This document shows positions 55,461-64,000 of a DNA stretch of 64,000 nucleotides, one piece after another. The stretch is from Rhabdophis nuchalis. Taxonomy: Eukaryota > Chordata > Lepidosauria > Squamata > Natricidae. Position numbers and translations under genes: made by a program. Under the pieces are notes generated by a model. It was given only the letters and a program-made list of their open reading frames with translations, had not been told where the DNA came from and did not search any database. Position 1 is the stretch's first letter. Every line of letters begins with the position of its first letter. The DNA lies in the NCBI GenBank assembly GCA_039707465.1, contig CM077647.1, positions 117,368,610-117,432,609 of the forward strand. The letters run 5' to 3'.

Positions 55461-56880
55461 TTAACTGAAAAGATAAGTTCTCTCTCTGATTAGTTTCCGT
55501 CCATTGTTTCTTGTCTTCCCTTCATGTGTTTTGGAAAATAGGTTGAACCCCTCTTTTGGCAGCCCTTCAAATATTGAAACTGTTATGTCATCCTAGTCCT
55601 TCTTTTCATTAGACTAGGTATACCCAATTCTTGCAACTGTTCTTCATGTATTTTAGCTTCCATCCCCTAATTTTCATTGTTTGTATTTTAATTTTGTCTC
55701 AACTTTTATTTGATTTCTCAAAGTAGATGTACTGTATAAGTACTCACAGATCATTCACTGACACATTTCTTGTACTGGTATATTACTGTAATGAAATAAC
55801 CGGCTGGCTTCCATTACCCCAAATAATAGTTCCAGGGAAAGAGGGTTTCAGGGCTATCTAGTGCTATGATATTTTGAAAAAAGAAGTGAGTTGGAAAGGA
55901 AATGAATTTCAGGGTATGGAAAATAAACCAACATATTTCTTATTCGGAGATCATGAGGGGGAATTAAGATAACTCCAAGTACTCAACATACTTTGAACAT
56001 TATATTTGCCTTTATAAAAAGCCACTGTTCACATCACTGTTCTTTTCAAGAAGCCAGTGAGTTTGGCACTGTAGTCTTGCCTTCTACAAACATTATTTGT
56101 AATATTTAATTACATTCAGTAGCAGCAAAATTGTGGAAAATAATACTCATGCGTCATTCATAGGTTTAACATTTAAGTGTTGGTGGGCTGCTGAGTCACA
56201 ATCGGCCAGTAGACATATCTAGCATTTTCTTAGTTGAGATAGCTGGAAAATTAGGAAATTACATGCTACTGAGCCATGATTATTACTTGAGGTACTATTT
56301 AGAAGCAAGAATGAAAACCCTCTTATTATAGCAGCTATGTTCATGTTAAGATCCAAGAGGAAAATGCAAAGAAAAAATGAAGAATACTGTACACATTCTA
56401 GCAAAACTCAAAATGAAAGAAAGCGATCTCAGGGATTAACATGAGGTTTGTAAGTCAAACTAACTCCTTGCCACCATCAGTCATACTTTGTCATAATATT
56501 GTGATGCAACCAACTTAAAGAGAAACCTTGATGAGTGAGTACACCCTGGTTGTCACACTGCAAAATCACATAGAAAAGCAAAAAAAGAAAAAAAGATCCT
56601 ACCCCTCTATCACAGCATTGTTTAAAATTTTGCAATGTGTGTATGACAGAGAAAGTGCCTTGTCACTCTTTGTGCACATTATACAAACCTAATGATTGTA
56701 GTGTACCCAACATGTCATCTTAAATTCTGGCTTTGTAGAATGCATGCATCTGGCTATGATCTGACAATAATATTTCTAAGCAAGTAACTTATTTTGTAGC
56801 ATCAACAAATTGGTCTTTGCGAAATGGATGGTCAGTTGCATGTAGTTTGCAATAACTATTGTGGTGAATATACTTATTAT

Positions 56881-57050
56881 CAGTGGTGGGCTGCTGCCGG
56901 TTTGGACCAGTTCAGGTGTTGTCCCCCATCGCCCCTGGTGCTATGCTGTCGTATTTAGCTTTGTTTTTGATGCTGCATGGACGTGAGCGAAGCGATCTCA
57001 TGCACACACTAACAACCAGAGAACCGCTTATTAAGTGCAGCCCACCTCTG
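56881..57050. mobile_element. CAGTGGTGGG-family hAT-like MITE, 170 bp, exact TSD
   Basis: Ends cagtggtgggctgctgccgg and ttaagtgcagcccacctctg. Flanks cttattat (56873-56880 and 57051-57058) are identical. The preceding DNA (55730-56872) is unique with no gene recognised. Confidence 0.92.
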
Positions 57051-57549
57051 CTTATTATCATAACAATTATTGACCGGCTACACCAAATCAAAATGCCAAA
57101 TATCCTAAGTCTGATGGTTTGTAGATGGAAATTGTGGAATGCTTGTTTACTCTAATAAAGCCCAGTGATTTCAGTAAAAAGAGCTTACTTTCACACAACT
57201 ATTTACACAATAAAGCCCTAATGATGAACAAATATAATTAGTAATAGAGTTCACTTCATTTTTTTCCTTTATTAGAATTAACTTATTAATAAATAAAAAT
57301 TATAATTCAACCTAAGGGTAAATATTGTGTATTTAAAAATATAACAGCATGGCAAAATTTGCATACACATGCATAGTATAAATTAACAGTCGTTCAACTA
57401 TTGGAAATCAATAAGCATCTATCCCCACACCATATTAGGGCAATGCTTGTCAACTTCAGGACTTTAACACACTTGGACCTTAACTCTCAGAATTCCCTAG
57501 CCATGATTTAAAAGTTGTTGAGATTGAGACGTAGTACATGAGTACCATA

Positions 57550-57820
57550 ATTCTCCAATGCACCCGAGGCTAGGACAAGAAGCAATGGATGGAAGCCCAT
57601 TAAAGGAAGATGCAGTCTAGAAGTAAGGAAAAATTTCCTGACTATGAGAACAATTAATCAATGAAACAACTTGCCTCTTAGAGTTATGGATTCTCCATCA
57701 CTGGAGTGTTTCAAAAATAGACTGGACTATTTAACCTGGAAGGTATAAGAACTCCTGCCTTGAACAAGGAGTTGGACTAGAAGACCTCCAAGATGCCTTC
57801 CAGCCCAATGATTATATGAT
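57550..57820 (+). mobile_element. CR1 3' end fragment
   Basis: gaggctaggacaagaagcaa, gtctagaagtaaggaaaaat, then ggagttggactagaagacct and gattatatgattc form the CR1 C-terminal and tail region. Broken by stops. Confidence 0.72.
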
Positions 57821-58079
57821 TCATTCCAACCAAGCCATATTCCACATGTCCAGAAACTGACCAAATGCTGTCTGGCCTACAATCCTTATGAGTAATTTTG
57901 ACATTTGGAAGAAAAGAAATAATCAAGCAGCTTGAAAGAAACTGCATCCTTCCCTTTCCCCATATTTTTTATTTATTAAAATTATATGTAGCTCTTCTCC
58001 CCAATATGATATAAAATGCTTGTGTGTTTTGATTTCTTCTTACATCCAGAGTTTAGATTTGGACTTTATACATGCACTT

Positions 58080-58234
58080 CAGAATTGGGTTGTTCCCAGT
58101 TCGGACTGGATCGGGCGAACCAGTGGTAGTGGCGGCGGGAGGATTCATCCACCTGCCCAAACGCTTCTGCGCAGGCACAGAAGCGTCGCACCCACACCCG
58201 AACCAGTAGTAAAAAAATTGGCCATCCACCGTTG
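58080..58234. mobile_element. CAGNGGTGGG-family hAT-like MITE, 155 bp, exact TSD
   Basis: Ends cagaattgggttgttcccag and ttggccatccaccgttg. Flanks atgcactt (58072-58079 and 58235-58242) are identical. It lies about 600 bp upstream of ODAPH exon 1. Confidence 0.87.
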
Positions 58235-58844
58235 ATGCACTTCACCTCTACTCCACCCTGTTCTATCTCAGAAAATTCCTTGCAGACTTTGTGAAGGGAG
58301 GGCATGATTATATAGGTAGTCTGAAGAACCTCAGTCTACAATCCTGCATAGTTATATAGTTCTGACCCCAGGTTTGAGAGGCAGACAGATTTGCTTGCTT
58401 GCACATACATTCTGTATGTGCAAGTCTAGCATACACAGGGCTAGACTTGCCTGCTAAACAAAGTTCTTTTCTTGCTTACTGGCCACCTTGTTCCCAAGTT
58501 AGAAAAGAGTCCATTGTGCTTGAGGTGCCTCTCATCAAGCCATCTTCAGCACAGACTTCTTGGAAAGAGCACCAAGTTTCTCTGATGCCAAGATGGAAAT
58601 CAGAAGTATTCATATCTTTCTTTCCATTCAGACTTTTTGGTTTGGCTGGTGCTTTTTGTTTTCAGACAAGAAATAGGATTTCTATTTAATAAATTGACCT
58701 AGGTGGAAATTTGCATCAAACAACCCATTTTTTTATGTTGTACTCCACTTTCTAAACACATTTTTTTTTAAAAAAATCTCAAAGCCATGATAGTTCTAAG
58801 CACTTGGCAAAGGTAGGCTTCTTTGGTTGCTCAGTGTATAGAAA

Positions 58845-58917
58845 ATGTTTTTTAAGCAAACTGCCAGTTTTTGCTTCAGGTGGCTGGTGCTCTGGTTAGC
58901 TCTGTGCATTGTAGAAG
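58845..58917 (+). CDS. ODAPH: ODAPH exon 1: signal peptide
   Basis: ATG at 58845-58847 opens MFFKQTASFCFRWLVLWLAL then CIVEG, and the donor gaag/gtaagg follows 58917. It is a classic secretory signal: a short basic start, a hydrophobic core, and a small-residue cleavage region. The pattern CF-W-LV-WL---EG resembles the human ODAPH signal peptide as I recall it. The exon leaves after codon position 1 and pairs in phase with 62443. ODAPH is a secreted acidic/phosphorylated protein of enamel formation; loss causes hypomineralised enamel in mammals (established knowledge). A 5' UTR exon and promoter were not identified. Confidence 0.8.
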
Positions 58918-61261
58918 GTAAGGCTCTCTGGCTTTATTATGTTTTTCTGGTTTATACAGAGCATGTGTATGTGTGCATATGGAAAAATGCAGGATTGTAA
59001 ATGTTGTGCTAAACTCTTAAACTTTAAGGTTATTATCAATATATTGGTTGTAATTTGGGAAAGGGATAGTTGGTGCAATTATTATTAAAAATCTCTTTGG
59101 GAATCTCTTTATAGCTGAACTGTTTTTTAAACAAGCTCAATCCCTAAGCAATTCTGATGTTTTTCCCCCCTACTGTTTCTTAAGGGGGTGGGGGGATTCC
59201 AAAAGTTCATGTTGCAAACACTGGGTAATTTCAATGATGAAAAAGTTCTGGTTCCTTTTCTAGAGTTCAGATCAGTTTCCTTGTGTTTATCTGATTTTAT
59301 GCTTGCAATAAATATATGAGGTCAGTTGGGCTTAAAAACATGTCTCTGGAACAAGTTCACTTAGCAGTCAGAGGCATGTTAGATCAAGGTTCACAGCCAA
59401 CTCATCTCACCATCACAAACTGGCTCAAATATGCTTAATATTCTAATGTTACCAGTAAACATATTAATTCCCACATTTATTTTAAAGTGGTAAAAAGCAC
59501 TAAAGTTATTGAAAGAGAAGGCAGTCCTTGCTCAAAGATGCACAATCTATTAGGTACAACTTGATAGAAAAAGAAGCAGGGAATAAGCATTAGAGGAACC
59601 TGTCTAATTTGGTCTCAATTTTGATGGAAGAGCTGTGGGAAAGGAGGACTTGAAGTGATTCTTAATCTGGCAATGGGAAAGCAGAACTCTCTCTCTGACC
59701 TGACTTTCTTTTGGGAAGCCTTTCCAAGTATCTGATATCTCTGATTGATTGATTGACAAAGCAGGTTTTGGCAATTACAGTATTGGTGGTGGGGAGTGTA
59801 GTGGGCATTACTTGATTGATCCAAAAATTGAGTATTACTATATCTCAGTTAACACAAATAAATTGTACTGTCAACTGCATAAAAGTTTTCATTAGGGAGT
59901 ACGCCAACTACATATGTGTGCATATACCAACAATAAATAAAATATGCTCGACACCTTTTGGCCATGAAAGAGGGTAATACTTGATGACCTTCTCAAAGTG
60001 TAAGATAGAGGATAACAGCTTTAGAGACACTGTTTTTATCATTACAGTGTCAAAAAGAAAGACATATTTCCTTCATCCATTTCCTATAGTCAAAATATTA
60101 TTTCCATCTTCTAAACTGCTGTTCAGGTAATGAAAATGTTCAGACACTGCAGACCTGCCATTAATATCCTGCCATGATGGCTCTAAGTGTTTTCAGGATT
60201 GTATTTTGGGATCCTAGTTTCCTAGAGCATAACTGGCACATGAGAAGAGAGATATTTCTTGCACTTGCCCTCATGGGTTCCCAGAGTAGCTACAGCTCCC
60301 ATTCATGATCAGAACGTTGCTCTCGTACTATAATCATAATTAATGTGTTGTCTTGGCACTGACTCTTTATTGCAATTTAGTCTGCAAACAGTTTCAAATC
60401 ACTTTGTGTTCCAGGCAAACAAACAGTATTTACTATATCTGAAATGAATTTGCTTCAAATAGGTGCAGTTTTATAACTGAGCATCTCTTCCCTCAGTTAA
60501 TAAAGACATCAAACATATTATAAAGTGCACCTTCTGGTAAGATGGGTGGTGAATAAATTTTATAAATAAATAAAATAACTGTACCTACTTGAAAAATTCA
60601 TTTCAGATATAGTAAATACTGTTCATTTGCTTGGAATACTATATGATTTGAAATATTTTGCAGAGTATATTGCAATAAAGAATGAAATGACAAACAGCAA
60701 GTTATAGCCTGCTATCTATTACGGTGCTGTGTCTGCATGTAAGGGACGTGCAGAAAGAGCTGTTTTAATATCTAGGAGATCGTTCATATGAAAGAAATAG
60801 ATGCCAGAATAATTCATAGCAGGTTTCATTATGAGGATTATTTTGTTCTTTCTTAAAAAAGTATTCGTCATGTTCCTGGGTTAATCACTGAGTAAGTACA
60901 GATATGAATATTGCTAGTGCATAGATGTTCTTTACCAATAGCTGCATCCTGAGAAAATTTATTGGACACTGATTGGACACAGCACTTTTGAGAGCTAATG
61001 ACTTTAAAAAATGGTCTTCAGACATCTTGAATAGCAACTTCTTTCAATTGTTATTTGAAGTAGATTTGAATGTTCTTAATTAGCCTGAAGCCCAATTTTA
61101 CTCATGCACTGTCAAACACAAACATAAGTAGCTCCCACAGATGGCTCTAAAACTAAAGAAAAATATATGCATTCTTGATTTGAATGAATGAATTAATTCT
61201 ATATTTGACCCAAAGCATAAAACAGCTCTCAGGAATCAAATGCCCAGACAATAACATAATG

Positions 61262-61675
61262 TTCAGGTAATTCTGAAATTATGACCGTGATAGAGTGACT
61301 GCCATCAGGGTCATAACTGGTGATAGATAAAAGATAAGGTCACAGCTGTAAAACAACTGCTGATGATTTTATAACCTTTTTTGATGGCAATCCTTAATCA
61401 AACCTCACAGTTATAAAGCAACCACCATGGTGTTTAAACAAATTCCACAATTGTTAAACAAATCAATGGATCTTCATGGACACAGCTTTGTCAAAAAATA
61501 AGTAAGTATTTCAGCAAAATCATCATAAAATGAGGTCACATGACCACAGGAGGGAGGGTGGCCACTGGAATTTTGAATGTGGGATATAAGTCCTCGCCCC
61601 CTCAAAAAAAATTAGCTCTATCATAACTTTTAATAGTCACTAAGCAACTAGTCATAAGTCGGATATCTGTATAAT
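61262..61675. mobile_element. Decayed copy of the 36592 MITE family
   Basis: Ends caggtaattctgaaattatg and agtcataagtcggatatctg. The interior has gaggtcacatgaccacagga and cactaagcaactagtcataa. No clear duplication is left. Confidence 0.6.
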
Positions 61676-61799
61676 AAAACAGAATAACATAAAAGCAACA
61701 CGAAATGAGATACAATAACTCAATAACTGGAGGGATTGCTAGATTTCCAGTTTATCTACGATCCATTCTTTATCTACTTCCATAATCTATATCAATATT

Positions 61800-61925
61800 A
61801 TTATTTGTTAAATTTATTTGCTGCCTATCTCACCATGGGGCTACTCCATGTGGCTTACAATAATAAGAAGGGGGGAAAAGGAAAGGAGTGCAAACAGAAC
61901 AGAAATAAAACAATAGAACAATAAA
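61800..61925 (-). mobile_element. Possible L2-like tail fragment
   Basis: ttatttgttaaatttatttg, ctgcctatctcaccatgggg and tggcttacaataataagaag resemble the complement of an L2-type 3' end of a different subfamily. Weak. Confidence 0.4.
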
Positions 61926-62442
61926 ATAAACAATGACACAGGAACACAATGAGGACAATGCATCAAAATGATAACTAAAAAGATAGGTGGGTGGACAGCA
62001 GAGAACAAGGAGGGAGGTGAGTCTGCCATTAATCCAGCAGCTACTTCCAAGTCTTCTGGTTCTTGTGGAAGGATGAATGCAGTGGTTAGAATTAAGCAAG
62101 GACAAATATGCACCTTTGCCTTAGTTTTAGTGAAAAATGGCTAATAGCTATATGGACAGTTTCCATATTTCAGCAATGTAGGCTGGGATTGTTTTCAAGA
62201 TTTAAAATGGGGGTGGAGTACAACTATAATTGAAGGTTTCCTGCTGCTACAGTCAAAGCTATTCATCCAGTTCCTTCTGGAACATCTCAGTTCTTAATTT
62301 CAATGAACTATTGCTTACTCTTATATGTGAGAGGCATGTGCCTTCTGTTTGATGGGAAATGCAAGGCAATACATGCTGAGTGGGGGGAGGGGAGAGCAGG
62401 TTGCGTGGACTGTTGGACTGGTTCTGTCATTAACCTTTGTAG

Positions 62443-62562
62443 GAAAAGACTCAAGCCTTTTCCAAAGAGAAGAAAAGAGAGATGTCAGCGTGGAGCTGAC
62501 CAAGACAGACAATGAACCTGTTGATGACTATAGTGAGTTTCCAGCGGGATGCATTGCAAGAA
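62443..62562 (+). CDS. ODAPH: ODAPH exon 2: acidic segment
   Basis: A 120-bp exon between the acceptor tttgtag and the donor gcaagaa/gtaagt. It completes Gly and adds about 40 residues: KDSSLFQREEKRDVSVELTK then TDNEPVDDYSEFPAGCIAR. The start resembles the position where human ODAPH changes exon. The acidic run around a Tyr (EPVDDYSEF) is a plausible sulfation or phosphorylation site (inference). I do not recall an equivalent segment in the canonical human protein. The upstream open frame (62349-62442) is intronic. Confidence 0.72.
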
Positions 62563-63078
62563 GTAAGTATGAAAGAAACAGCATAAATACCAGATAGCCA
62601 AAATGATCAAGTTATGTTGTTGACCTTTTTAAAAGTGTACTCCTAGAACTACCTGTGGTACATTGGCTAAGCTTGAACACCATGGTTAATACTAACAGGA
62701 AATCCATAGGTGGTAGATCGGATTAAGAAATCAAAAGGAATCTTGAAGGTCACAATGGAAGCACTGCAGTTCTAGTGCAAAGGAAAATAATTTTTTTTAA
62801 AAACGATGTCCATGAAAAGGGTTATGCACATTTCATTTACAGAATTACTGGGATTAATGGGAAGAATATAAAGTTCTTGGAATGTTTAATTTGCTATGAA
62901 AAGTAAAGGGGCTTTTGCATGTACTTGGCTCAACAAGGTGGCTATGTCTATTTATTATACTAAATAATTGGTACAATCCACCGAAACTGTTTTAGGCATT
63001 ATGTCAAATAATATGTCAAATGTTCCTAAGCAGTCCAATAGAAGGTGTCCTAAATAAAATGAACTGTATTTATTACAG
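62563..63078 (+). other. ODAPH: ODAPH intron 2
   Basis: A 516-bp GT-AG intron, ending tgtatttattacag. Nothing else is seen in it. Confidence 0.75.
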
Positions 63079-63434
63079 AAATGGCAAAGCGGTCCACTTC
63101 CTTTGGTCTATTACAGCTTAGAAGCAAAGACAGCCAAGAAACCAACTGTCAGATCATCCCAGTAACTACTGCAATACCTCCAGTCACCAAAGCACAAACT
63201 ACAACCAAAGAGATGAAGAAGACAATTCACACAATTGAAACAGAATCATCAGAAGATAGACCTCAAGTTTTATATTTTCTACCCTATTTTCCACGTCCAT
63301 CACACACTGTCTTTAATGTGATATTTCCTTTCAGTAAAGGTGCCATTGGTCATAACACCATCTGGAATAACAAATTCTTGAGAGATGACTCTTCAGAAGA
63401 AAAGAGACGGAAAAGAGACACACTAATAGTTTAA
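63079..63434 (+). CDS. ODAPH: ODAPH exon 3: core domain and C-terminus
   Basis: The last coding exon, entering with two bases that complete Lys and ending with TAA at 63432-63434. It encodes RSKDSQETNCQIIPVTTA then IPPVTKAQTTTK, which matches the conserved DSQ-x-CQI...PVT-AQ-TK stretch of mammalian ODAPH as I recall it, then an aromatic/Pro-rich region (RPQVLYFLPYFPRPSH, NVIFPFSKG) and a tail FLRDDSSEEKRRKRDTLIV. SSEE fits the Fam20C SxE kinase motif found at the human C-terminus. Here a basic KRRKRD stretch and a short extension follow, resembling a furin-type site. Full product about 182 residues versus about 130 in human. The ATG at 63081 is internal; the splice evidence makes it not the start. 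Confidence 0.82.
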
Positions 63435-64000
63435 AAAAAAACCAAGACCTCTATGAAGTAACAAGATGGTTCTTTGCAAAGCTCACTTTTCTTGCTTTTC
63501 TTCTTTTTGGCAGTCACAACAAAGACATTAAACAATGATTTTATAACCGACTGAAACGAAGTTAACAGCCAAGTGTGAATCAACTATTGTACATATCGAT
63601 TTTTGAATCTTTAAATAAGCAAAACAAATTCAACAGAAATGTCTAGTATTCAATAAGCCCAGGCAACAGGAACATATCTTGCCTTAGCAGTCTCTGCTCT
63701 ACCAGTGAGGCAGGTAGCAGTGGATATAAAACAAAAAGGAGATTAGTACCATTCCAAATGATGATGTGGGATTTACATTTCCTACTCATTCTCCCATCCC
63801 TTTCTGTATATTCCTTCCAATCAAATATATTCCCCTCTCCAGACCCACAGCTACACACTGCACTTGCTTCCAAAAGCCTTCCTGGTACCACTCTTCTCCC
63901 AGCACTCCAGAAATGGCCCATGGAAAAACAGTCATACATCTTGCAAGGAAATCAAAGCTGTTAATAGTAACTACAAGAAATAGTGACTACAAGGAAGACA
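63435..64000 (+). other. ODAPH: ODAPH 3' UTR / downstream flank
   Basis: Unique AT-rich DNA after the stop. No canonical AATAAA was seen before the window ends, so the poly(A) site may lie beyond it or use a variant signal. ORFs here are short and unrecognised. Confidence 0.4.

Larger units (their letters stand above)
48770..55725 (-). mobile_element. CR1 LINE 3' region, dispersed by later insertions
   Basis: Reverse CR1 text appears at about 48783-48796, 50805-50955 (ccgtccaatctctgcttaaa, aacctccagtgatggattac) and 55470-55725 (gattagtttccgtccattgt, ggttgaacccctcttttggc, agtccttcttttcattagac). Joined, these read in CR1 order. The ORF1-only element, a MITE and the intact L2 lie between the pieces, so it predates all three. 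Confidence 0.68.
58918..62442 (+). other. ODAPH: ODAPH intron 1
   Basis: GT-AG intron ending taacctttgtag. It contains a decayed squamate MITE (61262-61675) and an L2-like tail (61800-61925). The rest is AT-rich unique DNA in which I recognise no gene. Confidence 0.75.

Noticed and set aside
63081..63434. A free-standing 117-codon gene starting at ATG 63081
   Set aside because: It lacks a signal peptide, follows a strong splice acceptor, and matches the core exon of ODAPH in phase with two upstream exons.

Overview
The window is nuclear DNA from a squamate reptile, perhaps a snake. Two host genes appear only as split exons. Most of the rest is transposable elements of the kinds expected in lizards and snakes: CR1, L2, L1 and BovB LINEs, tRNA-derived SINEs, many hAT-like MITEs and a Tc1/mariner remnant. 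No prokaryotic gene, operon, CRISPR array or rRNA/tRNA gene is seen. The species call is an inference from repeat types.

Host genes, both on the + strand. PARM1 (a mucin-like type I membrane protein) has three exons: 5862-6518 (Ser/Thr-rich ectodomain), 8839-8917 (transmembrane segment) and 13846-13930 (conserved cytoplasmic tail and stop). Its signal-peptide exon is not in the window, so 1-5861 is intron 1 or upstream DNA. About 45 kb downstream lies a three-exon gene that I identify as ODAPH (odontogenesis-associated phosphoprotein, formerly C4orf26): 58845-58917 (signal peptide), 62443-62562 (acidic exon) and 63079-63434 (Cys/Pro/Thr core and SSEE tail). All junctions have GT-AG sites and matching phases. 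RCHY1 and THAP6, which as I recall lie between these genes in human, were not found.

Layout. 1-1330 is a CR1 remnant. 1330-13845 holds the PARM1 introns with SINE, L2 and MITE insertions, and a CR1 split by an ORF1-only L1 derivative (10356-12412). 13931-18750 is PARM1 3' UTR or downstream DNA with MITEs. 18756-31092 is a LINE nest: an L2 (19815-29440) invaded by a full-length L1 (21091-27188), itself invaded by an L2 tail. 31900-32830 is a decayed ORF from an uncharacterised protein family. 33302-33850 is a deleted Tc1. 34780-36230 is an old L2. 36592-48500 is mostly unique sequence with MITEs, one SINE and one LINE fragment carrying two hAT insertions. 48797-50804 is a second ORF1-only L1 derivative. 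51340-55460 is an L2 with one uninterrupted 1142-residue endonuclease/reverse-transcriptase ORF. 55730-64000 is largely unique and contains ODAPH.

The most notable items are: two TSD-flanked elements carrying an L1-type ORF1 and no ORF2, similar in architecture to mammalian HAL1; a 29-nt exact match (by memory) to the 5' end of U2 snRNA at the 5' junction of the full-length L1; the intact L2 ORF; the squamate ODAPH with an added acidic exon and basic tail; and a large set of MITEs with readable 8-bp target duplications.
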